Positions 51,561-61,350 of a stretch of DNA of 64,000 nucleotides are shown piece by piece. Each line of letters begins with the position of its first letter. Position 1 is the stretch's first letter. The notes below the pieces were generated by a model. It saw only the letters and a list, made by a program, of their open reading frames with translations. It was not told the origin of the DNA and searched no databases. Source of the stretch: Zhouia spongiae (GTDB lineage: Bacteria > Bacteroidota > Bacteroidia > Flavobacteriales > Flavobacteriaceae); the NCBI RefSeq assembly GCF_022760175.1, contig NZ_CP094326.1:2096804-2160803 (forward strand), written 5' to 3'. A program made the translations under genes and the position numbers.

Positions 51561-52874
51561 ATGGTAAAGTTTAGAATGATTGGTTTTTCTTTTGTATGTT
51601 TGATTGTTAATGTTTTGTCGGCTCAGAATGGTGTGGTGAAAAACGTATCCCGCATTGAAGTTGTTCAACCGATAATCAAGACCGAATTCAGGTCAGAGGG
51701 TTGTAAACAACGTGTTCAGGGAGGCGGAGCCAGAACAGTGAATGGTTACCAGGTTTTTGACGGGGCGAAGGATGGTAACAGGCAGGTAGATCCTCAAATT
51801 GCTATAGGAGGGGGGTATATTCTTCATGGAACAAACTCGGGTTTAGTGATTTATGATAAACAGGGGAATTATATAGATGGTGCTTCTCAAAATTGTTTTA
51901 ACAAGGGGATTGATCCTAAAATGTTTTTTGATCCGCATAGTAAGGTGTTTGGGTTCGACTTATGGAACCCCTGGGATGAAGAAAAGAAGAAACCGGTAAA
52001 TATAGCCGTTTCTAAGTCAGATAACCCTACTAAAGAATGGTTTGTGTATCCTGTGCCGGCTCCAAAAGGAGTAGATGGCGGGGGGATTGGATTTAGTAAA
52101 AAATGGATAGGATATTCTTTTCCTGGTGGAGAAGAAAGAACATTTGTGTTAAGAACAAAAGAGGCTAAAAAGGGACGTGATGCAACGGTGTATCACTTTG
52201 AAGGTAGTTTGGGGCATCCTGTGTTTACACAAGATAAAGTCGATGACTTGTATTTTTTTAAGATAGACCGCGATAAGTTTATCATAACCAAAGTGACTGA
52301 AGGAAAAAAAGGAGCGCCTGTTGCGGAAATAGTAAGTGCTAAAGCGCATAACCTTGGGGATATTAAGTATCCGCCAAAATCACCTCAAAAAAATACAGAT
52401 CAGTTAACGGCTTCCGGCGATAGAAATCCAAAAAACCTGGTTCTTCAAAATGGATGTATTTGGTTTTCTCATGCCATAAATCATAATGGGAGATCAGCCG
52501 TACAATGGCATCAGGTAAAATTAGATGGAACTATTGTTCAGACAGGGCTTATTGCAGACTCAAATACAAATTATATACAGACTACTATTGCGGTGAATAA
52601 GAGGAACGATGTACTTATCGGGTTTCAGGAAACAAATGAGAATATGTATATCAGTCCTCGTTTTGCCTATCGCTATGCCGGTGACCCTCTGGGTACTATT
52701 CGTGAAATTGTAAGTGTTGGCGAAGGAAAAGGGGCCACTAACGGGGTTTCTTGGGGCGATTATAGCGGAAGTATGATAGATGGGGATAATTTAACCGACC
52801 TGTGGACTATACAGAGTATAGCCAATGATGAGGGGCGCGGAGAAACAGTCATAGTGAAGGTTCCTTTTAAGTAA
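51561..52874 (+). CDS. exported beta-propeller-like protein of unknown function
   Basis: A protein of 437 residues with a signal peptide (MIGFSFVCLIVNVLSAQ after a short basic start; Met at residue 7 is an alternative start). Repeated strand-turn units suggest a propeller: DPQIAIGGGYILHGTNSGL, DPKMFFDPHSKVFGFDLW, GVDGGGIGFSKKWIGYSF and QTTIAVNKRNDVLIGFQ. It ends with NGVSWGDYSGSMIDGDN, a WGDYSG motif frequent in exported Bacteroidota proteins with propeller folds. No sialidase Asp-boxes or catalytic residues are apparent. It follows the peptidase gene by 110 bases and ends the PUL 1 region before a strong terminator. Confidence 0.6.
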   Translation: MVKFRMIGFSFVCLIVNVLSAQNGVVKNVSRIEVVQPIIKTEFRSEGCKQRVQGGGARTVNGYQVFDGAKDGNRQVDPQIAIGGGYILHGTNSGLVIYDKQGNYIDGASQNCFNKGIDPKMFFDPHSKVFGFDLWNPWDEEKKKPVNIAVSKSDNPTKEWFVYPVPAPKGVDGGGIGFSKKWIGYSFPGGEERTFVLRTKEAKKGRDATVYHFEGSLGHPVFTQDKVDDLYFFKIDRDKFIITKVTEGKKGAPVAEIVSAKAHNLGDIKYPPKSPQKNTDQLTASGDRNPKNLVLQNGCIWFSHAINHNGRSAVQWHQVKLDGTIVQTGLIADSNTNYIQTTIAVNKRNDVLIGFQETNENMYISPRFAYRYAGDPLGTIREIVSVGEGKGATNGVSWGDYSGSMIDGDNLTDLWTIQSIANDEGRGETVIVKVPFK

Positions 52875-52902
52875 GTTAAACCTAACATGTCAGGAAGTTA
52901 AA

Positions 52903-52926
52903 AGAGAGGTGCGCCTCTCTTTTTTT
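52903..52926 (+). terminator. terminator at the end of the PUL 1 region
   Basis: AGAGAGG, loop tgcg, CCTCTCT, then TTTTTT. Confidence 0.85.
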
Positions 52927-53021
52927 ATGGATATAATTTAAATAACCTTCCTTTTATAGATGCATTCCGGTTGTTGGTTAAGGTTGGTAGTTCGTCTGCT
53001 TTATTGGCACCGCCAAAGGGT

Positions 53022-53044
53022 ATAATACCCCGAGGCTTGCCTCG
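53022..53044. repeat. REP-like palindrome remnant
   Basis: TAATACCCCGAGGCTTGCC followed by TCG contains the hairpin CGAGGC-TT-GCCTCG. This core resembles palindromic repeats I associate with IS200/REP-type elements in other genomes. No transposase is present, so it would be a remnant. Confidence 0.3.
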
Positions 53045-53239
53045 AAATTAAAATTTGTTTCCGACCAATGCCTTGTGTGCTTGTACCGAGGTAGTTTACG
53101 GATTTTAGCAGCGAGTGAAAATCAGGTTAAGCAAGTATTAAATATTTGTCATTTTTTTAATTTTTTATGATGTTTTTTTTGAAGGATATCAAATGAAAGT
53201 TAATAAAAGGTTTTGAGTTTTTTAAAGTAAAGTAATTTT

Positions 53240-53247
53240 TAATTTAG
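53240..53247 (+). promoter_or_regulatory. -7-like element of the second susCD operon
   Basis: TTAATTTAGCAA, identical to the string before the first susC, followed by AAATGAAAGA in both. No TTG is found at the right distance. Confidence 0.4.
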
Positions 53248-53357
53248 CAAGAAAATGAAAGACACATATGTTTTTTATCCTTTTAAATAATTGTTATTTA
53301 AAAATTAAGGTTTCAATTCATGTGTTTTTTAAAATTCAACCAAATAATATATTGCTT

Positions 53358-56300
53358 ATGAAAAGATTCTTATTTATGATGGTTGCCTTTTTTTTAGTTG
53401 GTTATTCTTATGCGCAAGAAAAAACAATTACAGGACAGGTAACAGATTCAGAAACAGGTATGCCCATTCCGGGTGTTAATGTATTGGTGAAAAATACTAC
53501 CAATGGAGTTGCCACAGATTTTGATGGTAACTATTCAATAGAAGTATCGGCTTCTGCAACCTTAATTTTTAGTTATGTGGGGTACCAGACAGCAGAAAAA
53601 CCGGTTGGAGGCAATACGTCGATTAACGTAGCTCTGGCTATCGAAGCATCTCAGTTAGACGAGGTGGTGGTTGTCGGGTATGGTACTCAGAAGAAAGAAA
53701 ACCTTACGGGTTCGGTAAGTAGTATTAAAACAGATGAAATCGAGGGAAGAGCAACTACTTCACTAACAAATGCTTTACAGGGCCTGACTCCCGGAGTAAC
53801 GGTAGTGTCTCAGGCTGGAAACGTTGGTAGTGATATGGGAAGTATCAATGTTCGCGGTAGAGGAAACCTCGGATCGTCTTCACCGCTTTATATTGTGGAT
53901 GGAATTCCTGTAAATGCAAGAGATTTTCAGCGTATCAATCCTTCTGATGTTGAAAGTATCAGTGTGCTTAAGGATGCTGCTGCAGCTTCTATCTACGGTT
54001 CCAGAGCAGCATATGGTGTTTTTATCGTAACAACTAAGAAGGGTAAAGAAGGGAAAGCAAGCTTTTCTTACAACACTTATTTTGGCTGGCAATCACCAAC
54101 TGTATTGCCCAAAAAGGTAAATGGTGTGCAATATGCAAACCTGATTAACGAAGCAAATGTAAACGCCGGAAAATCAGCTGTGTACTCGAATGATGAGTTG
54201 CAGACGATTAAAGATCAAAGTAATCCTGATCTTTATCCGGATAATGATTGGTATGATTTATTTTACAGATCTTCAGCGCCAATGCTGGAACATAATATTA
54301 GTGTTTCCGGAGGTGGAGATACAAGGTACTTTGTGAGTGGTACTTTTTTTGAACAAAACTCCCTGGTTCCCGGAACATCTCTTGATCGATACAGTATAAG
54401 AGCTAACACGGAAAGAGATTTTGGCGATAATTTTACTTTAGGAACAAATATTTCATTTGTTCAGGAAGATATTGAAAGGAAAGGTGATTTCTCTTTCGTT
54501 GATCTCGACAGGATGACTCCTCTAACGGTAGGCAGACACTCTGATGGTACCTGGGGTAGTATAACAGGAGGTAAGGTGAGTAGTGTTTTGGCAGAAAACA
54601 ACCCGTTGCGTAAGGTTGCGGAATATGGTTGGGAAGACAGGCAAAAAAGTACATTTATCGGTTCAATCAATGCCAAACTTCAATTAACCAAGGATATTAG
54701 TGTTAAGGGAATAGTCTCTTATCAAACATATAACGAAGAAAGAAATACTTTTAAAAATGAAGTAGATCCTGTTATCAATTTCTTGACAAAAGAACCTATC
54801 GCTTCAACCAGAAAAACTCCAAACAGTCTGGAAGTGAGATGGGATAAGGATCATACTTTTATGGCACAGGCTTTTGCTACTTATGAAAAGGAAATAGAAA
54901 AGCACGATGTGAAGTTTATGATCGGTACACAGTATGAGGCTACTCAGTATAAATATTTATTAGCTTCAAGAAAAGAGTTCCCTTCTAATGGGCTCGGGGC
55001 TATCAACGGAGGGTCAAATGCGGCTATCAATCTTAGTAATAAAGGGCTTATTGAAGAAGAGGCATTTGTATCGCAATTCGGTAGATTGAATTATAGTTTT
55101 GATGATAAATATTTGGTTGAAGCGAATATAAGATTTGACCAGTCGTCTAAATTTAATAGTGATAACCGTTTGGGGGTATTCCCGTCTTTCTCTGCTGCAT
55201 GGAGAGTTTCTCAGGAATCGTTCTTAGAAAATGTAGAGTGGTTGTCTAATATGAAGTTAAGAGGATCATGGGGACAGTTAGGCTATGTTGATAATGTAGG
55301 TTTCTACGATTATTATGACGCTTTAGGTACGGGAACAGCAGCTATAATTGGTGGTGGTCGTGTAGATGGTGTATGGCCATACAGACAAGCTAACCCGAAC
55401 CTGGGATGGGAGACGGTTACGATGACTAACATTGGTATCGATGTCGGATTGTTTAGAAATGCTTTAAGTTTTCAATTGGATGCCTTTAACAAGGTAACGG
55501 ATGATATCTTGCTTGAAGTGCCTATGCCTCTGGAGTTAGGTCTGGAAGACAATGAAGAGGTGGTTATCTCTCAAAATGCAGGAAAGGTGACGAATAGAGG
55601 ACTTGAGATTGCATTGGCCTACAGGGGAGAAATTAATGATTTCAAGTATAGTGTTTCGGGTAATATGTCGAAAATATGGAATAAAATCGATGACCTGAGA
55701 GGAAATAATGATCAGATATACGAAAGTAAATGGATTTTCAGGGAGGGTGAGTCGATAGGCTCGTTCTATATGTATGAAGCTGACGGATTGTTCTCTACCC
55801 AGGAAGAAGTAGATGCACATGCTTTTCAGTCATCTGCGACAAGTCCAGGGGATATCAAGTACAAAGACCTGAATAATGATGGCGTAATTAATGGTGATGA
55901 CCGTAAAATTGTTGGAAATGATGTGCCTTACTTTACCTATGGTTTGAGTTTTAACGCTTCTTATAAAGGCTTTGATTTTAACGTTCAGGGGCAAGGAGTT
56001 GCCGACGTAAAAGTGTATCTGGACGCAGAAGCTTCCCAGGCATTTTATAACGGTGCAGGAGCAAAGGAATATCACCTAAACAGGTGGACACCGGACAACC
56101 CGGATCCTAATGCAGATTACCCGAGAATATTACCTAGTGGTGAAAGCCAGCATAATCAGGTATTGTCGTCATTCTGGATGTATAACGCTTCATACTTCAG
56201 AATTAAAAACCTGGCATTAGGATATACATTACCGCTGGATGTCACCGAAAAATATGGCTTGTCTAAACTTCGTTTCTATGTTTCTGGAACCAATTTGTTC

Positions 56301-56411
56301 ACAACAAGAAGCGACAAGCGTTTAGATGACTTCGATCCGGAATTCCCATCAAGAAGAGCAGGTTATCCGATAATGAAGGTGGTTTCGTTAGGATTGAATG
56401 TTAATTTTTAA
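53358..56411 (+). CDS. susC: SusC/RagA-type TonB-linked outer-membrane transporter (PUL 2)
   Basis: A protein of 1017 residues from Met 53358 (MKRFLFMMVAFFLVGYSYAQ); an upstream in-frame Met at 53268 adds 30 residues without signal-peptide character and is rejected. It has a CarboxypepD_reg-like domain (ITGQVTDSETGMPIPGVNVL), the plug (DEVVVVGYGTQKKENLTGSV, PLYIVDGIPVNARDF, VLKDAAAASIYGSRAAYGV) and a barrel ending in MKVVSLGLNVNF. It is a canonical SusC, somewhat shorter than the first and without its plug insertion. It imports oligosaccharide with the adjacent SusD. Confidence 0.95.
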   Translation: MKRFLFMMVAFFLVGYSYAQEKTITGQVTDSETGMPIPGVNVLVKNTTNGVATDFDGNYSIEVSASATLIFSYVGYQTAEKPVGGNTSINVALAIEASQLDEVVVVGYGTQKKENLTGSVSSIKTDEIEGRATTSLTNALQGLTPGVTVVSQAGNVGSDMGSINVRGRGNLGSSSPLYIVDGIPVNARDFQRINPSDVESISVLKDAAAASIYGSRAAYGVFIVTTKKGKEGKASFSYNTYFGWQSPTVLPKKVNGVQYANLINEANVNAGKSAVYSNDELQTIKDQSNPDLYPDNDWYDLFYRSSAPMLEHNISVSGGGDTRYFVSGTFFEQNSLVPGTSLDRYSIRANTERDFGDNFTLGTNISFVQEDIERKGDFSFVDLDRMTPLTVGRHSDGTWGSITGGKVSSVLAENNPLRKVAEYGWEDRQKSTFIGSINAKLQLTKDISVKGIVSYQTYNEERNTFKNEVDPVINFLTKEPIASTRKTPNSLEVRWDKDHTFMAQAFATYEKEIEKHDVKFMIGTQYEATQYKYLLASRKEFPSNGLGAINGGSNAAINLSNKGLIEEEAFVSQFGRLNYSFDDKYLVEANIRFDQSSKFNSDNRLGVFPSFSAAWRVSQESFLENVEWLSNMKLRGSWGQLGYVDNVGFYDYYDALGTGTAAIIGGGRVDGVWPYRQANPNLGWETVTMTNIGIDVGLFRNALSFQLDAFNKVTDDILLEVPMPLELGLEDNEEVVISQNAGKVTNRGLEIALAYRGEINDFKYSVSGNMSKIWNKIDDLRGNNDQIYESKWIFREGESIGSFYMYEADGLFSTQEEVDAHAFQSSATSPGDIKYKDLNNDGVINGDDRKIVGNDVPYFTYGLSFNASYKGFDFNVQGQGVADVKVYLDAEASQAFYNGAGAKEYHLNRWTPDNPDPNADYPRILPSGESQHNQVLSSFWMYNASYFRIKNLALGYTLPLDVTEKYGLSKLRFYVSGTNLFTTRSDKRLDDFDPEFPSRRAGYPIMKVVSLGLNVNF

Positions 56412-56431
56412 TTTTTTAAAAGACAAGGAAA

Positions 56432-58096
56432 ATGAGAATATCTAAAATATATAAAGCACTGCCATTACTCATGTTAGCTGTGGTGGGCTGTAGTAAGGAC
56501 TTTCTGGATAGAGTGCCCAAGGATGAGATTGCCAGTGAAACATTTTGGCAGTCTGTAAGAGATACTGAATTGGCACTGAACGGATGTTATGCTTATGTAG
56601 GAGCTAGTGTATACGATGCTTATGTCGATGCTTATGCTGATAATTCCTATTGTCAGTATCCCTGGGAGAGTAAAGCGACTGTAATTAGTGCAGGAGATAT
56701 AAATGCAACGATGAATGACGGTTATAACTATGAAGGTATCAGAAGGTTTAATTACTTTCTTGATAATGTAGATAAGTCTCCGACACCTGAGGATGTTAAG
56801 AAGCAGTATGTAGGAGAGGTTAAGGTTCTCAGAGCCTGGAACTACTATAATCTAGCCAAGAAATTTGGTGCAGTACCATTGATCAAAGAGTTTACATTGA
56901 ACCCTGAAGATGTTGCTGTGGCTCCAGCTTCTGAGGAAGAGGTGATGAACTTTGTGATAGCAGAATTAGAGGAGGCTATCCCGAATCTTCCTGATGAAAA
57001 TGAATATAAGAGTAGAATAAGCAAGGCATCAGCCTTGGTGTTAAAAGCCAGGGTACATCTTTTTAGACAAGAGTGGAATGAAGCGGCAGCGGCGGCTCAG
57101 GAAGTAATGGGAATGGGGTATCAGTTGTTTTCTGTAGCAAGCCTGTCTGATGAAGATACTCAGGACGATTATAGTACATTTGTTGATTTTGCAGATGAGG
57201 ATGACAGAGAGAAGTTCTATAAAGGGTTAAGCAGTTATGAGCAATTATTCTGGGAAGCAAATGAAGGTAATGCCGAGGTAATTATGGAGGCAGAATATAT
57301 AGAAGAAAGTCAATGGGAGTATTCAAGTGGTATCAATACCTTATATCTCGCTGATAACGCTGGGGGTGGATGGAGTTCGGTAACTCCTACCCAGAGTATG
57401 GTAAATGCTTATTGGGATCGTTCGGGAGAAACTTTTGTCGTGCCTACGCCGGAAGAAAGAGCTACCCGTTACAATAGCGGAAACTTCTCTGATGAGTACT
57501 TAAACGAATTTAAAAACAGAGATACCAGGTTGTATGCTTCTATCTTATATCCTGGCGCCTTGTGGGGGCATTTGGAGCCTGGTTATGTATTTAGCTGGGA
57601 TAAAGGAGGTAGTAATATTTCTAAAACCGGATACAACTACAGAAAAATGGCAGACCCGAGTGAAAACGCTCAAAGCGGTCAATGGAAAGGGCCTCAAAAC
57701 TTCCCGATCATGAGATATGCTGAAGTATTACTTATTTATGCTGAGGCCAAGAATGAAGTTTCCGGACCTGATGCTACCGTTTATGATGCTATCGATCTGA
57801 TCAGGGAAAGAGTTGGGATGCCTGTAGTAGACAGAGACGTTTATAGCTCTAAAGATCTTTTGAGAGAAGTAATCAGAAATGAAAGAAGGATAGAGTTGGC
57901 AGGAGAAGGATTCAGATGGGATGATATGCGTAGATGGAATATAGGAAGCGAGGTTATGAATAGTATCTATAGCATAGATAACGACCTGGCTCAGCAAAGG
58001 ATCTGGAATGATAAATATGTACGTCTTCCTTATCCTCAGACAGCCGTGGATAGAAATCCTAATTTACAGGACGCTCAATCTGAAAAAGGGTATTAG
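56432..58096 (+). CDS. susD: SusD/RagB-type surface glycan-binding lipoprotein (PUL 2)
   Basis: A lipoprotein of 554 residues with lipobox VVGC (Cys20). Conserved parts: KDFLDRVPKDEIASETFWQS, YVGEVKVLRAWNYYNLAKKF, MRYAEVLLIYAEAKNE and IRNERRIELAGEGFRWDDMR. The middle is rich in aromatic residues (NTLYLADNAGGGWSS) that may contact glycan. It starts 20 bases after susC. It is the partner of the PUL 2 SusC, and a terminator follows. Confidence 0.95.
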   Translation: MRISKIYKALPLLMLAVVGCSKDFLDRVPKDEIASETFWQSVRDTELALNGCYAYVGASVYDAYVDAYADNSYCQYPWESKATVISAGDINATMNDGYNYEGIRRFNYFLDNVDKSPTPEDVKKQYVGEVKVLRAWNYYNLAKKFGAVPLIKEFTLNPEDVAVAPASEEEVMNFVIAELEEAIPNLPDENEYKSRISKASALVLKARVHLFRQEWNEAAAAAQEVMGMGYQLFSVASLSDEDTQDDYSTFVDFADEDDREKFYKGLSSYEQLFWEANEGNAEVIMEAEYIEESQWEYSSGINTLYLADNAGGGWSSVTPTQSMVNAYWDRSGETFVVPTPEERATRYNSGNFSDEYLNEFKNRDTRLYASILYPGALWGHLEPGYVFSWDKGGSNISKTGYNYRKMADPSENAQSGQWKGPQNFPIMRYAEVLLIYAEAKNEVSGPDATVYDAIDLIRERVGMPVVDRDVYSSKDLLREVIRNERRIELAGEGFRWDDMRRWNIGSEVMNSIYSIDNDLAQQRIWNDKYVRLPYPQTAVDRNPNLQDAQSEKGY

Positions 58097-58121
58097 TAAA
58101 AGAATCTTTAGTGAATTCTTT

Positions 58122-58157
58122 AAAGGTCATTCCGAAAGGAATGGCCTTTTTATTTTT
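58122..58157 (+). terminator. terminator after the second susD
   Basis: AAAGGTCATTCC, loop gaaa, GGAATGGCCTTT (one G-U pair), with a T-rich tail. Confidence 0.85.
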
Positions 58158-58363
58158 AAATAAAGATGAGTTTGCCAAGTGAGGATATATGAGAGCAGAT
58201 TATTAGATTGTGCATGTGTAGGCCAGGTCTGTATTTAGGTGGGTGTACCGGTTTGGTAAATTCATCAGTGATGAGCGGATATGTGTTGTTTTTAAATGTT
58301 AAAAAAAGAAACTAATCGTAAGTTTTTGTATTTCAATATGGTGTTTTTAGCGCTGATTATTGT

Positions 58364-58371
58364 TATATTAG
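58364..58371 (+). promoter_or_regulatory. -7-like element of the enzyme operon
   Basis: TATATTAG followed by CAAAGAAG, like the two susC promoters (TAATTTAG then CAA). No TTG is found at the -33 distance. Confidence 0.35.
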
Positions 58372-58419
58372 CAAAGAAGTTATCAATATTCTGAATCAAT
58401 TAAATTTATATCGATTACG

Positions 58420-59730
58420 ATGAAAGGTTTCAATAAGTACATTTTGTTAAATGTTTTTTTGTTGGCATTGGTTTTCTCATGCCAGCCCCATAGTGAGGAG
58501 ATAGTTAGTTATATGCATGGTGTTCCAACAGTAGGGAATAGCTGGGTGGTCAATAAGCCTGAACAAAATCGTCTGATGATTACTGAGGAAGGAATTAAAA
58601 ACTGGAGTGATAGAGAAGCTGTAATACGTACATATTTCAGGACAGATAGCATAGGAGAGCTTTCGGTGGCGTTATTGTGCAGGTCACAGGCAAATTCTAA
58701 GTTAAAAGTAAGTGTTGATGATCAGGTATTGAATGTAAGTTTAAACAATAGAGAGTGGGATAGTATTGCGGTAGGAACATTTAAAATAGAAAAACCGGGG
58801 TATCATCACATAGAAATTCAGGGAATACAAACAGAAGACACCGAATTCGGGGAAATCCGGAAGTTTCTTTTGGGGGGGACAGCTGTCAAAGGGGCTGTTA
58901 CCTATGTTAAGGAAGATTTTTACTGGGGTAGGAGAGGACCTTCGGTGCATTTAACATATGAGGTTCCGGAAAATAAGGACATACGTTGGTTCTATAATGA
59001 GATAAGCGTTCCGGAAGGAGAAGATGTAATCGGTTCATACTTTATGGCAAATGGTTTTGGAGAAGGTTATTTCGGGATGCAGGTAAATTCAGCGACAGAA
59101 CGTAGATTCCTTTTTTCGGTCTGGAGCCCGTATAATACCCAAAACCCTAAGGACATCCCGGAAGAATACAGAATTACATTATTAGGAAAAGGAGAGGGAG
59201 TGACCACAGGAGAATTTGGAAACGAAGGCTCGGGAGGACAGAGCTATAAGGTTTTTAACTGGAAGGCGGGGCACACTTACAAGTTTCTTTTAAAGGCAGA
59301 GCCCTCGGAAAACAACTCAACCGACTATACAGCTTATATCTATACACCTGAAGAAGAACAATGGAAATTAATAGCGGGTTTCAGGAGACCTAAAACAGCT
59401 ACGTATATAAAAAGGCCACATTCTTTTTTGGAAAACTTCAGAACAGAGGCCGGATATGTAAGCAGAATGGGGTATTACTCAAATCAATGGGTACAAGATA
59501 CTGAAGGGATATGGTACGAGCTGACCAAAGCCAGGTTTACGGCAGATGCAACAGCAAGAAAAGGATCTCGTTTAGATTATGCCGGGGGATCAGACGGTAA
59601 CAGATTTTTTATGAAAAACTGCGGGTTCTTTAGCGGCCATACTCAAATCGATACCTTTCACGAAAGAGAAGCAACAGGTAATCAGCCGGAAATAGATTTT
59701 TCCGGTTTAGAAACCCCATTATTAAATTAA
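58420..59730 (+). CDS. lipoprotein with DUF5077-like and DUF3472-like domains
   Basis: A protein of 436 residues with lipobox LVFSC (Cys21). The N-terminal third (to about 155) is a small beta-sandwich of the DUF5077 type (RTYFRTDSIGELSVALLC, KIEKPGYHHIEIQGI). The rest fits DUF3472: GRRGPSVHLTYEVPENKDIR, GEGYFGMQVNS, RFLFSVWSPYNTQNP and YKVFNWKAGHTYKFLLKA. Names are from memory. No hydrolase motif is known for the family; carbohydrate binding is plausible. It heads an operon with sulfatase, GH20 and GH2, 26 bases before the sulfatase. Confidence 0.75.
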   Translation: MKGFNKYILLNVFLLALVFSCQPHSEEIVSYMHGVPTVGNSWVVNKPEQNRLMITEEGIKNWSDREAVIRTYFRTDSIGELSVALLCRSQANSKLKVSVDDQVLNVSLNNREWDSIAVGTFKIEKPGYHHIEIQGIQTEDTEFGEIRKFLLGGTAVKGAVTYVKEDFYWGRRGPSVHLTYEVPENKDIRWFYNEISVPEGEDVIGSYFMANGFGEGYFGMQVNSATERRFLFSVWSPYNTQNPKDIPEEYRITLLGKGEGVTTGEFGNEGSGGQSYKVFNWKAGHTYKFLLKAEPSENNSTDYTAYIYTPEEEQWKLIAGFRRPKTATYIKRPHSFLENFRTEAGYVSRMGYYSNQWVQDTEGIWYELTKARFTADATARKGSRLDYAGGSDGNRFFMKNCGFFSGHTQIDTFHEREATGNQPEIDFSGLETPLLN

Positions 59731-59756
59731 AGAAAACCAAGGAAGCTTATATAATT

Positions 59757-61319
59757 ATGAGAAAAATAACTTTAACGCTGTCAAGTATTGTTCTTCTTCT
59801 GGCATGTAAAAATAAAACATCGCAAGAGGTAGTTAAACAAGAGGTGTCTAAACCAAATATCATTTATATCCTGGCCGACGATTTAGGCTATGGAGAAATA
59901 GGTGCTTACGGACAGGAAAAAATTGAAACTCCGAATATAGATGCGTTGGCAAAACAAGGTATGATGTTTACCCAGCATTATACAAGTGCCCCGGTATGTG
60001 CCCCGGCACGTTATATGCTGTTAACAGGAAAACATTCAGGGCATGCCTATATAAGAGGGAACCATGAATGGGGAGAGCGGGGTAATGTATGGAATTACCG
60101 AGAAATGGCAAAGGATTCTACCCTCGAAGGACAACTCCCAATGCCGGAGGGCACCATAACTTTTGCAAAGAAGTTGCAAGAATCAGGATATAAAACTTCG
60201 ATGTATGGAAAATGGGGGCTGGGAGCTCCACATACGAATGCGATCCCTACTAAAATGGGATTTGATGAATTCTTCGGGTACAACTGCCAAAGACAAGCTC
60301 ATACCTATTACCCGTTATTTTTGTATAAGAATGAAAACAGGGTACACCTGAATAACGATACCATTGCACCTAATACCCGTTTGGAAAAAGGAGCCGACCC
60401 GTATAATATAGAGAGTTATAAAAATTATACGCTCAATGAATTTAGTCCTGACTTGATGTTTGATGAAATGACTTCTTTTGTAACCAGAAATAAAGAAAAC
60501 CCTTTCTTCATATATTGGGCGTCGCCTATTCCGCACGCTCCTTTACAAGCTCCGAAACACTGGGTTGATTATTATGTGAAGAAATTTGGTGATGAAGAAC
60601 CGTATACAGGAAACAAAGGGTATTTTCCAAACAGATATCCACATGCAACCTATGCAGCTATGATATCATATCTCGATGAGAATATAGGGAAGCTTGTACA
60701 ACAATTAAAAGAAGAAGGAATCTATGAAAATACATTAATTGTTTTTACTTCCGACAACGGGCCAACATATAACGGAGGTGTTGATCCGGAGTTTTTCGAT
60801 AGTGCTAAACCTTTTAAATCTACTTACGGACATGGCAAAGGCTTTGTTAATGAGGGAGGTATCAGAGTGCCTATGATAGCCAGTTGGCCGGGTATGATCG
60901 AAACTGGTAGTAAAACAGATCACATTTCTGCACATTATGATATGTTTGTTACCTTGTCCGACCTGGTAGGGTTTGAAAATACGGAAAATGACGGAATTAG
61001 CTTTTTACCGACCCTATTGGGTAGGGATGACCAAACGGAACACCAGTTTATGTATTGGGAGTTCCCGTTGTACGACGGACAAATAGCGATAAGAATGGGG
61101 GATTGGAAAGTAATTAGAAAAAATATTAAAAACACTAAAAAGGAGGCTACACTGGAACTGTATAATCTTAAAACCGACCCGATGAGATCTGATAATGTTG
61201 CTGATCAATATCCTGAAATACTGGAGAAAGCTGCAGAAGTTTTAAAAGCCCAACATGCCACCCCTGAAGTAGAGCGGTTTGAAATACCTATGCTTGAAAA
61301 CGGATTGTTGTCAAAGTAA
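59757..61319 (+). CDS. lipoprotein sulfatase (type I, formylglycine)
   Basis: A protein of 520 residues with lipobox LLLAC (Cys17). The N-terminal metal site is IYILADDLGYGEIGAYG (Asp41, Asp42). The FGly motif CAPAR, followed by LLTGKHSGH, has the modifiable Cys81. Other active-site parts are KTSMYGKWGLG, IPHAPLQAP and TSDNGPTYNGG. A Cys-type maturation enzyme must exist elsewhere. It hydrolyses sulfate esters, probably on a glycan. Which position of which sugar is not readable by eye; with GH20, GH2 and GalNAc genes around, a GalNAc- or Gal-sulfate is the first guess. Confidence 0.93.
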   Translation: MRKITLTLSSIVLLLACKNKTSQEVVKQEVSKPNIIYILADDLGYGEIGAYGQEKIETPNIDALAKQGMMFTQHYTSAPVCAPARYMLLTGKHSGHAYIRGNHEWGERGNVWNYREMAKDSTLEGQLPMPEGTITFAKKLQESGYKTSMYGKWGLGAPHTNAIPTKMGFDEFFGYNCQRQAHTYYPLFLYKNENRVHLNNDTIAPNTRLEKGADPYNIESYKNYTLNEFSPDLMFDEMTSFVTRNKENPFFIYWASPIPHAPLQAPKHWVDYYVKKFGDEEPYTGNKGYFPNRYPHATYAAMISYLDENIGKLVQQLKEEGIYENTLIVFTSDNGPTYNGGVDPEFFDSAKPFKSTYGHGKGFVNEGGIRVPMIASWPGMIETGSKTDHISAHYDMFVTLSDLVGFENTENDGISFLPTLLGRDDQTEHQFMYWEFPLYDGQIAIRMGDWKVIRKNIKNTKKEATLELYNLKTDPMRSDNVADQYPEILEKAAEVLKAQHATPEVERFEIPMLENGLLSK

Positions 61320-61350
61320 TTGTAATTAAAATATGAATTCAGGAAAAAAG

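Larger units (their letters stand above)
52927..53357. other. 431-base intergenic region and leader of the second susC
   Basis: No gene. It contains a small perfect hairpin (53031-53044) in a locally GC-richer patch (about 53000-53120) that looks foreign to the surrounding AT-rich DNA. A -7-like TAATTTAG (53240-53247) and a leader with TTTCAATTCAT (53311-53321) and TCAACCAAAT (53336-53345), shared with the first susC, follow. Confidence 0.5.
58097..58419. other. 323-base gap between the PUL 2 susCD pair and the enzyme operon
   Basis: It holds the susD terminator (58122-58157), about 200 AT-rich bases with no reading frame I can support, and a -7-like TATATTAG (58364-58371) 49 bases before the next ATG. 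Confidence 0.5.

Noticed and set aside
53268-53357. Extended start of the second SusC
   Set aside because: The added 30 residues do not form a signal peptide, whereas the Met at 53358 begins a typical one.
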